A stretch of DNA of 64,000 nucleotides from Cenococcum geophilum 1.58 (GCA_001692895.1 KV748178.1:434001-498000), one strand, 5' to 3'. Shown: positions 23,029 to 33,598, counted from the stretch's first letter. A program made the numbers and translations. The notes: a model not told the origin generated them from the sequence alone.

Positions 23029-23939
23029 ATGGCTAAATACTTCTTGCTTTAACTTTCGGTTGAGCTTCTTTTGAGAATTATTAAGTATCTCGATAGTTTT
23101 TCTATGTTTGCTGTACGTCGTACTTGTAGATAGTTTTATGACGTGGCCAAGTTGGTTTGGTCCGTCGATTCTAGTCTAGGACGGTTTGTTACCGATTCCC
23201 GAAGTTTCAGAACTGTTATAAGGGATAACGGCGCTATCGTCGCTAGAGCCTTACCTTTACAGTTTTTTGCGAGGCAGATATGGACATTATCTTCTATGGA
23301 TGTCTTTGTTCTAGAGGGGAAGTTAATAACAAGGCTAAGCCGTTATTTAGTTAACGAGGAGGGTTATTGCTTTAAACAAAGTAACCGAGAAGTAGTTGGG
23401 TTTCCCGTTGCTTGCAACGTACTTAAAACTGATTAATGTTTTAGTTGCGACGGTTTATTAGAACGCGTTCTCAAAATAAGTTAGTTATAAACCTTATCGC
23501 GGTTAATCGCGATCCTATTATTTGGATTATCGTGAACTTTTATGGCACTGCTATAATAAGTTTGATTACATAGAACTAGGCCTATTGTCTGTTCCCGAGG
23601 ACTACCTTTAAGCGTCAAGGTATGTTCCTGTTGAAGTTAGGTAGGACGTTAGAAGACTTATTAGGATTTTTAACCCATAATATGCTTAATAAGTATTATA
23701 ACCATAGTTTTAAGTTGGATTATTATTCGGCGGATTACGAGGTATTTAAAGCGAGGGGAGTTGGAGATTCCCAATATTGGATAATATCCCTAGGGGAACC
23801 CAAAGAAGAGGAAGAGAAGGGGACGAAGTATAAAGAGCCTGTAAGGTTTGCTCTTGGTGAAGATCGCGTTATATTATTAAGAAGAGAAGTTGTACTAGAT
23901 CGGATGCAACACCACTCTATAAAGGGCTGTATTGGGTAA
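23029..23939 (+). pseudogene. F-box-like / nucleotidyltransferase-like protein relic
   Basis: From the ATG at 23029 the frame reads an F-box-like start (LSVELLLRIIKYLDSFSMF, with two stops near it), then RFVTDSRSFRTVIRDNG and ALPLQFFARQIWTLSSMDVF, in which the GS-x-ALQFF...SD-x-DVFV pattern of a nucleotidyltransferase-like family is still visible though the Gly-Ser is altered. A frameshift near 23430-23480 moves the rest to another frame: NFYGTAIISLIT, then AYCLFPRTTFKRQG, and an open end of 105 codons to TAA at 23937-23939. It lies inside the inverted-repeat element and is related in layout to the gene at 20350-21880. Function unproven; enzymatic activity is unlikely in this copy. Confidence 0.65.
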
Positions 23940-24244
23940 ATGAATCCCAAGGAGAGTTTAACTCTGGATTATTAACTACCTACTAACTATTTATATTAGT
24001 TTCTAATCATACTTTAGTTATATTAGTTATGGGAACGGGAAACGAAGTTTCCTGTGCGAAGCGGAGCGTAGCTTACGAGTAAGAACAATAAGGAGTATAA
24101 GTTGGTGGCTTGACTGCTCCGGATAAGGACCCGAAGGACTTTCTTAGGGAGCGCTAGGAAACGCAATATGATTATTTTTGATAAAAAAGGTTAGCGATAT
24201 CCGCTTGCGGATATACATATGTCCGCTAATTAATTCTATGTGTA

Positions 24245-24630
24245 ATGTAATCGAGGGGTTAGTGGGCCAGATGGGTCAGTAGGCCACCTTAAAAATTAGA
24301 AAATTTATACTTTAACGTCTTAACAACCACTTAATAATAAATTCTAATAATTTAGATTTGGACTTCTATAGCTTCTATTAAAGTTATATAGTAATTAGTT
24401 TAGTGGTTTTTAAGATATAGTAATTTGGCTTTAATTTGGCCCCCAAATTATAATATCTTAAAAACTACTAAACTAATTATTATGCAACTTTAATAGAAGC
24501 TGTAGAGTGTATATAAAAGTCCAAATCTAAATTATTAGAATTTATTATTAAGTGGTTGTTGAGATATTAAAGTATGAATATTCTAATTTTTGGTGAGTTT
24601 CGAGCTGGCCCACTGACCCCTCGATTACGT
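24245..24630. mobile_element. Fold-back MITE, 386 bp, TA target
   Basis: The two halves are near-complementary over about 190 bp each, so the whole element can fold into one long hairpin. The ends read ATGTAATCGAGGGG on the left and CCCCTCGATTACGT on the right, flanked by TA (24243-24244 and 24631-24632), as for Tc1/mariner-type MITEs. Arm differences are mostly transitions plus one short insertion in the right arm. Confidence 0.9.
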
Positions 24631-24677
24631 TATGGTCTGAGCTTGCTAAGGTAAGGTCTAAGGGACTTTTACAAGGT

Positions 24678-25140
24678 TTCTTAGGCGATCCAACTTGTTT
24701 TATATGTAGAGCAGTTACCCTTTTTAACGAAATTGATCTACCCCCCCATAACAGCTATTATCTCAGAAATACCGTTAAATTAATCCGCAGAAGCAGCTCT
24801 ATAATCGATGAGTATATCTACTCTATACGCCTCCACAATATCTAGTAAAAAGCGCCGCCGAACGGGCAATGTGTTGATTAAATTACCTACAGCCTACCCA
24901 AATAATAACCACCTAAGGACTTTAAGCTGCTTATTACTACTATCTTAGGGGGCTACGAACGTAGTTATAAAAATTAAACGCGAAGGGGAAGTAAAGAAGG
25001 TATATATTTTCTATCTCGGTACTGATAGTATCTATTAAGATGCCTTGAGTTGGTTTGTTGTAAGTGAGGGGATTATAGTTTAAAGGCGGACAATACGCTT
25101 ACGCGCGCAAGCGGAAGAATCTGGAGGCTTTAGAACCGAG
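24678..25140 (+). other. Possible coding relic, unrecognised
   Basis: A plus-strand frame is open for 55 codons from 24678 (including FLGDPTCFICRAVTLFNEID and VKLIRRSSSIIDEYIYSIRL) and then continues with scattered amber/ochre codons to about 25140, still reading sensibly (KAPPNGQC, LTRASGRIW). The first part has a CxxC pair. I do not recognise the family and cannot place the ends. Confidence 0.3.
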
Positions 25141-25985
25141 TTGATCTGGAGCCTTAATCTGATCTAGAGGTGACTGTTCGGTCAATCTGGCGACTTTCTA
25201 ATCTAAAGCTCCTCCAGATTGGCAACCGCGTTAAATTCGCACGTTTTACCGTATATAGTAGTTGAACCTGAGGTCTTGGCGTCAGATTAATCTGGAGCTT
25301 TTTTTTTCTAGATTAATCGTCAAGTCGAATCTGGAGCTCTGCTCGTGTACCCGTCCGATTGCCTACTATGCCCCTACCGCCCTTACCGACGACGGTATTA
25401 CTGCTACAGCTGCAGGCCCTATATGACGTCCTCTTCTTAATCCTTACTATCGCCGTTTGGATCCGACTAGTTGGTGTTTATACTCAACACAGGGGCAGAA
25501 GACGTCGCTAATTTTGATTAACTTAACTTCTTACCCAAAACTCCCTTCTTCGTCTGCTATACCTGTGTAATGTCAGAGTCTAAGAACGAAATAAGTGATG
25601 TCGTTTTAGTAATTAGAAGTTTGACGTGTTTCTGAATTAGTACCTTAGCATAAATGCTTAAATGCTTTAACTGAAACCCGTAAATTTGAGTAAGTAATTT
25701 ATGAAAATTGCGCGCACAGCATCACCATAATGAACTTTAGATATATATATATAGACTAAGAAGTCCTTGTGTCGCATTAGTTGTTGGTATAGGTGGTCTT
25801 TTTTGGGGCTGCAAAGAGGTATATAAAGAGTCTATTGCCTAAGACGAGAACCCCGCAGTATACTTTCCTGTTGTCTCCTAACTATATATCTCCGTTTATC
25901 GTTAGTGAAGAGACCGTAACATGCGCATTTATAGGCGTGTCGGTTGCTTACCCACCTTTTAGCTTTAAGAATAAGGAACAACAAT
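25141..25985. other. Spacer, nothing supported
   Basis: The motif ATCTGGAGC recurs four or five times in both orientations at 25115-25340, but no ordered repeat results. A short AT run with a TATATATA block lies at about 25740. No gene is called. Confidence 0.4.
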
Positions 25986-26081
25986 GAAAACAAAGCAGCT
26001 ATTACAAGGTGGCAATAAAGTCTTTAGACATCCGTTGTATGCTGTCTAGTACAATTCTGACGTAGACTTATATTGTTCTTG

Positions 26082-26930
26082 CTAGTGGAGAAGATGAGCT
26101 AAGCAATATACGCTGGTGAGCGTGTGTGGATGCTTTAGCCTAAGTACCTTCTTATATCCTTCTAGTGCCCGCCGGTGCATCGCTTCGGCCTCTTTGTACT
26201 TGCCCTGGCTCTCCAACACCGACCCAAGGTTGCTGACGCTAGTGAGCGTGTCTAGATGCTCGCGCCTAAGCACCTTCTCAGACCCTTCTAGATCTCGCCG
26301 ATGCATTACTTCGGCCTCTTTGTACTTGCCCTAGCTCTGCAACACCGACCCAAGGTTACTGACGCTAGTGAGCGTAGATGGATACTCGCGCCTAAGCACC
26401 TTCTCTCCTGCTTCTAGCGCCCGCCGATGCATTACTTTGGCCTCTTCGTACTTGCCCTAGCTCTCTAACACTAACCCAAGGTTACTAACGCTAGTGAGCG
26501 TGGATGGATGCTCGCGCCTAAGCACCTTCTCTCTTGCTTCCAGCGCCCGCCGATACATTACTTCAACCTCTTCGTACTTGCCCTGGCTCTCCAATACCCA
26601 CCTAAGGTTGTTGACGCTAGTGAGCGTGTCTAGATGCTCGTGCCCAAGCACCTTCTTAGATCCTTCCAGCGCCCGCCGGTGCATTGCTTCGGCCTCTTTA
26701 TACTTGCCCTGGCTCAATAACACTAACCCAAGGTTGTCGGCACTGGTGAGCGTGTCTAGATGCTCTAGCCTAAGTACCTTCTTATATCCTTCCAGCGCCC
26801 GCCGATGCATTGCTTCGGCCTCTTTGTACTTACCCTACCTCGACAACACCAACCCAAGGTTGTTAACGCTAGTGAGCGTGTTTGAATGCTCTGCTTTTAG
26901 AGTAACCTCCCTTGCCTCTAAAGCGTCTCG
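26082..26930 (-). repeat. TPR array, 126-bp units
   Basis: Seven units of 126 bp encode 42-residue TPRs with the consensus LTSV-NLG-VL-S-GKY-EAE-MHRRALE. Units are highly alike at DNA level, as in other fungal NLRs whose repeats are homogenised. Two of the units contain a TAG in place of the CAG of SQGKY. Confidence 0.88.
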
Positions 26931-28082
26931 GCCCATCTCCTGCGCTGCCTGGTAGTTCCCCATATCGCCTGTATACCACGCAGCCTTAAAAAGGACCGAC
27001 GCCCACGCCTCTAGCGCGCCGCCACCGGCTGGTCAACTCGCTACCGCTGCTTAAGCGTGCGGAAATAGCGCTTGACATGCTTTTTAGTTCTCATACTGTC
27101 CCACCGGGTAACTACCATCCATAAGCGTAATGTACTTCTTCCTCTAGCCTTCTAGCTCGCCCTATAGCTCCAGCTATTTCCTTATTAAGAACTGCATAAG
27201 TTAGTACATCTTAAAATAATGCCCGTCTATATCTGTCACAACCAAAGAGAAACTCGTTAACGTGTTTAAATTATCCTTAAAATTAGCGCTGGCATTATTG
27301 TCTTCTTAGTAGCGGCCACCGAGTAAAGACTCTGGAATTCCCTACCAATTAAAAAGACTTATAAGCGACAACAGCCGTGTTGCCGAAGGCCTCGCTTTGC
27401 GGATATGCTTAAAAGATATCTGCTAGGTAGCAATAATAGAGTTTAACGCTGTGCCGTCCCTTTAAGAGTCCTTAATGTCTATATCTAGCAGTTTCGCTCT
27501 GTCTCGGTTACCCTTGCGGAGATTCTGTAGATACCTCAACACTATAGCACGCGGCGCTCTCTGGCTAATGTAAGTGGCGGCCTAGGTAATGGCAAGGGGC
27601 ATGTAGTTAAGCGCCTCAACTAGCGCAACCGCATCGTCCTGTTTAAGGCTCCCTTTAAGCTTGTTTCGGAGCAAGGCCAGAGCGCGTGCTTGGTCCATTG
27701 GATAAACTCTGATGATGTCCGCGTAGCTTCCCGTTAGTCGAAAGGCGACATCTCGGCTCCGGGAGGTGATAAGGATAGACCCATTTGGTGATTGAGGCAG
27801 AAACTCTAGCAACGCGGCTGCTGCATTGCTAGAACCATCGTCTTTCCTACCTTTACGTCTCTCTGACGGGCGGGAGAAGACGCCTAGATCGTCCGCATTG
27901 TCAATAATCATCACCCAGTGACCATGTGCCTCATCGCACAGCCAGGAAGCTTAGCTCGTTCGGCGATTTTCCGGTAGCCTTCCTCGAACCTTACTGTGCT
28001 GCTTGCATGCACCCAGAAGACCCAGGTAGCTGGGGATCTTTCTCGTACCTAGTACGCGTACTCGACGGCAAGCTGCGACTTT

Positions 28083-28135
28083 CTTTCAAGCTTGTCAGTT
28101 TATGCCCTCAGGAGAACACTACGCTTATTGCCTAC
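28083..28135 (-). other. Intron inside the NB-ARC P-loop codons
   Basis: 53 bp on the minus strand, beginning GTAGGC and ending GAAAG, with a branch-like CTGAC about 10 bp before the end. Splicing joins GTT-GG to A-AAG-TCG and completes the P-loop in frame with the SesA exon. Confidence 0.8.
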
Positions 28136-28979
28136 CCAACGCCACCAAGGCCAACAAGTGCTACTCTGGACGCAGACTGCTAGCTCTTGCTATGTATTTC
28201 GATAAGGATCTCGCGGTCTACAAAACGTGGATTACGCCAGAAAGGAACAGTGGAGGACGGAGCGGGTGGTAGTAGGGTTCGGTCTATTAAGATTGGGCTA
28301 TCAAAATGTAGATATACTACCTAGGACACGAGAGTCATACCTACTAAGGGCCTTAGTGTGTATGCGGCGGCGTAGTGGTATGTCAGCGTCTGGATATACC
28401 CCCGGACCACTGCTATTATCTTCTCCACCTTTGCGTCATACCGAAGGCTCCTAAGCGCCTTCCTGCCTCTTATGGCCCAAGAGTCGCCCGATGCGGGCAG
28501 CGCTTTTACAATTACATCGTCTAGCAACTGTATTTGTATTCCACACCCTTCAACAGCAGGAATGAGCGCCTTTTTAGAGTCATCTTGCATAGATCCAGCA
28601 TCGATCACCGCTTTGGTCTGGCGGAGGGCATCCAGCAGCACAGGCAGCTCGGCTTTAATGTGGTGGAACACTTCCGGGATGTCTCCTAGCCCGGACTGAT
28701 ATTCTTCAAGACGTTTCAGAACCCGGGAGCCGAAGTCAACGAGCTGGATTATATTGGCGACGATACCAACTACGGCTAGCGCTTCCGCCATCTCATCGCA
28801 ACGATTCTCGATGTAAGAGGTAAGCTCCTTCTGTACAAAGAAGAGAGTAGTTATATTCACAGGAGGGTGTTGAGAATGCGAACGGCATTTGGCAGAGCTC
28901 TGCGGGTGGGATGCTGGGGGAGGTGAGCTGTGCCAGGCTGAATAAGGCAGGCTATGCAAGCCGAAGCGGGACACCTCTA

Positions 28980-29125
28980 CAAGGGGGTAACATGAATGGG
29001 TCAGACGCCCCCCCTGCTAGTATGGTAAACAAAATAACCTGGTCCCGCTATGTCACTTTGGACTCGCTTATTTCTTGACCCGTACTAGCAGGGGGGGCGT
29101 CTGAGGCATTGATGTTACCCCCTTG
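28980..29125. mobile_element. GC-r rich MITE, 146 bp, TA target
   Basis: Perfect 14-bp terminal inverted repeats (CAAGGGGGTAACAT and its complement, 28980-28993 and 29112-29125) are flanked by TA on both sides (28978-28979 and 29126-29127). A second inverted pair lies inside (GACGCCCCCCCTGCTAGTA at 29004-29022 and its complement at 29083-29102). It shows no RIP signature, which is expected for a repeat below the size RIP needs. It lies upstream of the NLR relic's start. Confidence 0.92.
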
Positions 29126-29309
29126 TATGCCAGGCCAGATGCGACGGAAACTAACAGCATAGTAAGTAGGTTGTAGTATACAGCTAACCAGGTATTACAG
29201 CGCGCTGTAGATGACATAAGGCAAGTAGGAGGATTACTAATGCATAAGCTTAGGGCACACTCAGTCCGCCAGCGGACGCTAAGACGGCACTCGCTGAGAA
29301 CTCGCGGGA

Positions 29310-29352
29310 GCTAGCAGGGAGGGTGGCCAACCCGCTCCGGTCACACCCTTGT
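29310..29352 (+). repeat. 43-bp GC-rich core, copy 1
   Basis: Begins GCTAGCAGGGAGGG and ends CCCTTGT. Same sequence, with 2 to 7 differences, at 43507-43549 and 54774-54816, and inverted at 32698-32740 and 58761-58803. It stands out from the AT-rich surroundings. Confidence 0.85.
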
Positions 29353-29870
29353 GGGGGTCTACCTTTTAAGGTTAGTGAATAGAGAAAGTACAAGTAGAGA
29401 AAGTGGGCTGTGGTTAGCGTTGGGACTAACAACGGTTATAAGCTTAGCGTTATAGCGAATAAGCACCGCCGCATCCACTAACATTACTAGCCACAGACCC
29501 TTTCATTAGCTTGTGCGCTGAGCTCGGCTATAATAATGAGCTAAGGTTGTTTAGTATGGCGGGGTTACTAAGTCAACTTAAGAGCACCGGAACTCCCTAA
29601 CTCCAACCAAATTCTCACAACTGTTAAACTTCGCAATGCAGCCTAATAACACTCATAGCATAATATACCCCTATATCTATGTCACAGACCCCTCTAAAAG
29701 AACATCAGTATATAACACCGCCTTTACCCTCTAAATCTAATCCACAAAATCACGAGCAGTTTATAGGAAGTAGATATATTATCCGCGAAGTAAGTGCGCT
29801 TCACGTTACCCATTCTCTAGTCTGCCTTTTCAATATATAGTAACTGCCTCACTAACTATAATATAGGTTT

Positions 29871-31760
29871 ATGCCTGAGGAAGACCAAACGAAGTATAAT
29901 AGTGATCACGTCCGGCCTACTCCGCGACAATCGTCGAAAATACTATCCCGAAGCCGTCGTCTCTAGCATCAGCTATTGCACTCAGCTAGCTTAATAAACG
30001 GTTATCCACTTTCCTACAGCAACATTAACATACTTCTAAACTAGACACCCTTAATACCCGATCATCCTAATATTAAAGAAATTATCGAGAATAAATCGCT
30101 GTTCTTAGAGGGGTCTTTATAATGGGATATCAGATTATTAGAAGGTTGCTGCCTTAACACTGTAACAAAGAGATCGCGCTCTCAGAAGGTTTTGATTGGC
30201 TTGGACTCGCCAGGCGTCTACTACATTACGGATGACATCTTGCCTTCCTAGCCTGGCTTTGGGCCTAGACTCAACACGGGCTTTTTAGGGAACTACCTCG
30301 CCATACTCATATTAGGGTGGTCGTACGTCCTTTCTACTCGTCTCCTTGAATTGCGTAAGAAGTCTGGAAAAGACAGGATTTTCTACACTAATAACAAAGC
30401 GGCTGTGTTTACTACTCCGGCCCCATCTGAAGATGGCTCTTTCTCCGTTTATATCGGAGATATGGCCACACGCGAGTGCCGATGGTGGGCGGCAATTCTC
30501 GCACCGGGATGCGGATGGCGATCGATCCTTTACCGGTTAAGTCACCAGTACTATCCACCGTGGTCATGTTACTTAAGCCTCAAGAACCGTTTCAATATTC
30601 TTCAAGATAATCCAGCAACTCAGTCGTTAGATATGCTAGGTAATCCCCCTAACTCCATTAAGGCGCGGGAATATCTCTATAAATTTGCGAAGGTACATTA
30701 TATCTATGACCAACTTCTAGCTGCGTTTATCGCCGCTCTTACCTTGCCGAGACAAGGAAGGTTTGGGGCGCGTATTATACTACCTCGCCCCCGATTTATA
30801 ACCGGGTTCCCAGAACATACGGAGTTAGTTAGTTTTGAGCGAATACCACCTATAAGCCACCTTCCACATTATATGGCACTGAGCTGCATTCCGAACGCGT
30901 TATCCTCCTTTATATTTGGATGTTTCTGGGAGCCGGGTGTGGACTGTAATGTCGCTAGCGAATGGCTCTATCCTATATTGTAGGAAATTATTCCATCTCT
31001 TAAGAAAGAAGAGCAATGTCAGAAAATTGTCCAGATAATGGCCACTCGTCGGCCAAGTTCGGCGCCCTTGTGGTTGGGCGCAGCAATCACCGGATTGCTC
31101 CTAAAGTTACTTAACATAACCGGTCAACATTTGCCGCCAATCTCTTTAGAAGCTACAGTCTGGACTAAATCCTCTTAATCATTTATGGACCCACAATTTT
31201 ACCAGCAATTGCGGATTTTTAAGAGCATTGAAGGCCGACAATGTATTCGTTGTAAAGATGAATACCGCCTCCTCTATATTATAGATATAGGTTCCAGGCA
31301 TTACGCGTTACCGCCACTTAGTTTATAGTCACCTTTTGGCGCAGTCAAGCTAAAAAACGCTGCATTTAAAGCCCAACAGCACTATACCTACGGGCACTGG
31401 CTGGTCTACAGTTAATGGATCTGGCAACTAGAGAATGAACCGCCTCTATATAATTCCGGAATGACCTTCCGATTAAAAAGGCATTATCATAAAAGGCTAT
31501 TCAAAAATTTTCGCTTCTAGATGGCTTGCATTTGGTCGCAGCTTCGCCGTCAATAGATACGTCTCTGGTATTTCACATGGAATTTCGTAATAAGGCCTTA
31601 ATGGGCACTGCCTAGTGTCTCGTGCGATAAGATAATCTCTTGGTCTGCAACCCAATGCATTTTCAGTTGGGTATTATTGGATGGGATACAATCGGACGAA
31701 ATGGATCTCTGGAAACACGAGTGGCTTAATAATCTCCTAGATGACGAATTAGAGGATTAG
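29871..31760 (+). pseudogene. Uncharacterised fungal protein relic, 630 codons in one frame
   Basis: From ATG at 29871 to TAG at 31758-31760 one uninterrupted frame of exactly 630 codons can be followed; eleven internal TAG/TAA codons are the only breaks and there is no indel. Landmarks: GFGPRLNTGFLGNYLAIL, CRWWAAILAPGCGW, PLWLGAAITGLLLKL, and near the C terminus ATQCIFSWVLLDG. I know this as a large, multicopy, uncharacterised family in Fusarium-like and other ascomycetes with a WWAAILAPG-type motif and hydrophobic N-terminal segments. No function is known to me. The stops are consistent with CAG/CAA to TAG/TAA. It is the main cargo of cassette A and convergent with 31780-32139. Confidence 0.75.
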
Positions 31761-31779
31761 GGATCGTCAGTTATATCCG

Positions 31780-32139
31780 TTAATTAATTCGAAAAGTTTT
31801 CGCATTAAGGTAACTTTGCACATACTCCTCCCACAAAATCGGGCCACGGTGCCTTCCATCGCTTTAGTAATTTCCTTCATTATCTCAAATCTAGCTACCT
31901 GGTCTGGTTCCTAATAGGCCCCCTCCTAGATAATTATTACACTCTTTATATAGCCTCCACTGCCCGCCAGCCTGATAAATTTTCCATTTCTTCCTGCATC
32001 TAACCGCTATGCATGTTTCGTACCGGTGCTTATTGTTTAGATAATTGCATATAGTACATATGCCCGTATAACCAGAACCGGATAAGTACTTAGGTGCCTT
32101 AGCTTTTAAATCTAGAATATAGGAAATATTTCGCTTACA
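31780..32139 (-). pseudogene. Small unknown gene relic with Cys pairs
   Basis: On the minus strand a frame is open for about 84 codons from 32139, then continues past four stops to a TAA at 31780-31782. It reads KAKAPKYLSGSGYTGIC, then CTICNYLNNKHRYETC, AVRCRKKWKIYQAGGQWRLY, and near the end GPILWEEYVQSYLNAK. The CxxC and C-x(n)-C pattern might bind zinc. The family is unknown to me. It converges with the 630-codon relic. Confidence 0.5.
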
Positions 32140-32309
32140 GACATAATATTATATTAAATTTTGCTGCTTCAATGTCGAATCACAATTTTTGTAAAATTAA
32201 GTTGGAACCGATAATATCTCTAAATTTTCCTAAATTTAAGGATTAGCGACTGGGGATGCATAACTGGAGAGGATATAGCAGAACTGCTACCTAATTGCGC
32301 TAAGTCACA

Positions 32310-32387
32310 GAGAGAGCAGCGAAGCGTATGGCGGACGATAATCCAAACTATAAGAATATATCAATGAGATGCTCTTCATCCAAGTAA
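32310..32387 (+). pseudogene. C-terminal remnant of a PD-(D/E)XK-like gene
   Basis: 25 codons and a stop reading ERAAKRMADDNPNYKNIS, nearly the same as ERAAKRIADYNPNYKDTS at the 3' end of the gene at 43827-45030. This ties the right end of cassette A to the same basal unit. Confidence 0.7.
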
Positions 32388-32697
32388 AAACGCAAGTTTT
32401 CACTCGTAATTCGTAACCTTTGCGTTAAACAGCCTTAGAATAGGCACTATAGCACAGATTCCCACCTCAGGGGGTTATCATGATATCGAATCAATTGGTA
32501 GTATGGTTCCGTGCCCGTGCCCCGTTAACAGGGTTTCTTAGCTCCAGAGCCGGGAGTTAATCCGCTTCCGAAGCGGGGTATTATGGGGTACCCGAGCTGA
32601 ATCCGCCACACATGGCTAGGACTTAATCGCCGCTCAGATCGGTCAGCACTCTTAAAACCTTTCATTTCTACATTTTATTCCCACTTCTTGCATCTCG

Positions 32698-32740
32698 ACA
32701 AGGGTAGGGCCGGAGCGGGTCGGCCGCCCTCCCTGCTAGC
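32698..32740 (-). repeat. 43-bp GC-rich core, copy 2
   Basis: Inverted partner of 29310-29352. Outside it, a further about 75 bp (32741-32815) is shared, inverted, with 43430-43506, so the repeat unit extends beyond the core here. Confidence 0.85.
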
Positions 32741-33090
32741 GGTGGCGAGTTTTAAGTATTTTATGCTTTATCCGTCTGCTGTAAAGACCGCTAATTATAC
32801 TGCCACTAAACCCGTCCCGTGCAATATGGAAGTCCCCCCGCAGCTACGGAGGTGCCTTCCAAAAGCCTTTGCCGCCAAGAAATTGAACGCCCTGGCTCAC
32901 CGCCTTCCAAATCTAGATATCCTCCCATTTGTCCTCTCCCGCTTTATGTTACGGACCTTATATCACAGACGTTACGAGTACTTAGGGGACTCGAGGATGT
33001 TAGCGTCATACCGGATTCACTAGCCGAGATGGATCTGGTAGACCCATGTGACGAGGGGTAGCCGAGTCACGTGATGAGGAACGTTGGGAC

Positions 33091-33127
33091 CTCACATACC
33101 TCACGTACCTCGCGTACTTCACGTACA
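33091..33127 (+). repeat. Short CCTCACGTA tandem
   Basis: Three to four imperfect copies of a 9 to 10-bp unit (CCTCACATA, CCTCACGTA, CCTCGCGTA, CTTCACGTA). A CACGTGA palindrome lies just upstream. Confidence 0.6.
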
Positions 33128-33428
33128 TGGAGGATTTCTTAGGAGTCAGGTTGTGTATTTAAAGGACTACGCTCCCTACCTAGATAGCTTTCCTCTTTGT
33201 AGTGAATCTCAGAATATAATTGGAGTTAATCTGTTGGGCAACCACTCCACCAGTTGAACGACCAGATCTTGTCTACTTGCTTTACCTACATACCTAGCCC
33301 AATTAAGAACGTCCCCGTAGTTCCTGCTACAAGCGTTCCTAACACTTTAGGTGCTTTTAAGCGTCTTGGTGCCTCTATAGCACCCTCTCTATCCTTGTTA
33401 CCTCCTTTAAGCTTAATAGCCTTCTGGA

Positions 33429-33598
33429 TGTGAAGGCTCAGTCAAAAGAACAGAATCTATTGGTAGCCAGTGTACGAGAATTCCAAGACGAGGACTAGAA
33501 GAAGGTCGAGGAAAGGACACGCCTATATACATGGGGCCAAGGCTCGGCCGAGCCCCTGACTAGGGTCTGTAACAGTAACGCGTAATAGTGCCGTAACA
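33429..33598 (-). mobile_element. Solo LTR with perfect target duplication
   Basis: On the minus strand a 170-bp LTR begins TGTTACGGCACTATTACG and ends GCCTTCACA. It is flanked by a perfect 5-bp duplication CTGGA (33424-33428 and 33599-33603). It is related to the solo LTR at 53792-54087 and, in its first third, to the family-I LTRs. It is hardly RIP-mutated and so probably a recent arrival. Confidence 0.92.

Larger units (their letters stand above)
22880..24660 (+). mobile_element. Inverted-repeat element carrying an F-box/NTase-like gene
   Basis: The ends carry the same about 20-bp sequence in inverted orientation: TTACCTTAGCAAGCTCAGAC at about 22884-22903 and its complement at about 24636-24656. 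The left end continues into a conserved outer part (GTGATTCC, then TGCGGATTTT) that recurs at 54653-54735. Inside lie the gene 23029-23939 and, just before the right end, a separate fold-back MITE. A target duplication could not be defined. It is either a non-autonomous DNA transposon or a gene trapped between two repeat copies. Confidence 0.5.
25990..28791 (-). pseudogene. SesA - NB-ARC - TPR NLR-type protein relic
   Basis: Fungal STAND (NLR-like) proteins of this plan sense signals through repeats and trigger allorecognition or cell death. From the ATG at 28791 the minus strand reads a SesA N-terminal domain (residues about 1-150; MAEALAVVGIVANIIQLVDF, then YDAKVEKI and RGYIQTLTYH). After one amber codon comes FWRNPRFVDREILIEIHSKS and the NB-ARC P-loop, completed by splicing of a 53-bp intron as GLGGVGKSQLAVEYAY. 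Next are FWVHASSTVRFEEGYRK, a deletion with frameshift near 27945, the Walker B-like MIIDNADD, and SILITSRSRDVAF. The rest is one frame: MPLAIT, then seven 42-residue TPR units of kinesin-light-chain type (GKYKEAEAMHRRALE) to about 26082, and a broken C terminus. Stops are TAG for CAG throughout. A MITE sits about 190 bp upstream. Confidence 0.88.
29310..32740. mobile_element. Cassette A bounded by a 43-bp inverted GC-rich repeat
   Basis: The ends are the 43-bp core described under 29310-29352 and 32698-32740, in inverted orientation. About 370 bp inside the left end resemble the same region of the cassette at 43507, including the 5' flank and first codons of its PD-(D/E)XK-like gene. The right end still has the C-terminal codons of that gene (32310-32387). 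Between them lie two other convergent genes (29871-31760 plus, 31780-32139 minus). So the original gene appears to be interrupted or replaced by about 2.6 kb of foreign cargo. Confidence 0.6.

Noticed and set aside
26116-26955. Plus-strand open frames opposite the TPR array
   Set aside because: They are antisense to a clear TPR-coding strand and repeat with the same 126-bp period; the minus strand explains them.
29871-31760. Reassigned or read-through stop codons as an explanation for the eleven stops
   Set aside because: Neighbouring relics have the same type of stops plus frameshifts, altered catalytic residues and TpA enrichment; RIP explains all of this without recoding.
32688-33061. Two overlapping plus-strand open frames near the right end of cassette A
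   Set aside because: They run through the 43-bp core repeat and its flank, overlap each other in different frames and resemble no known family.
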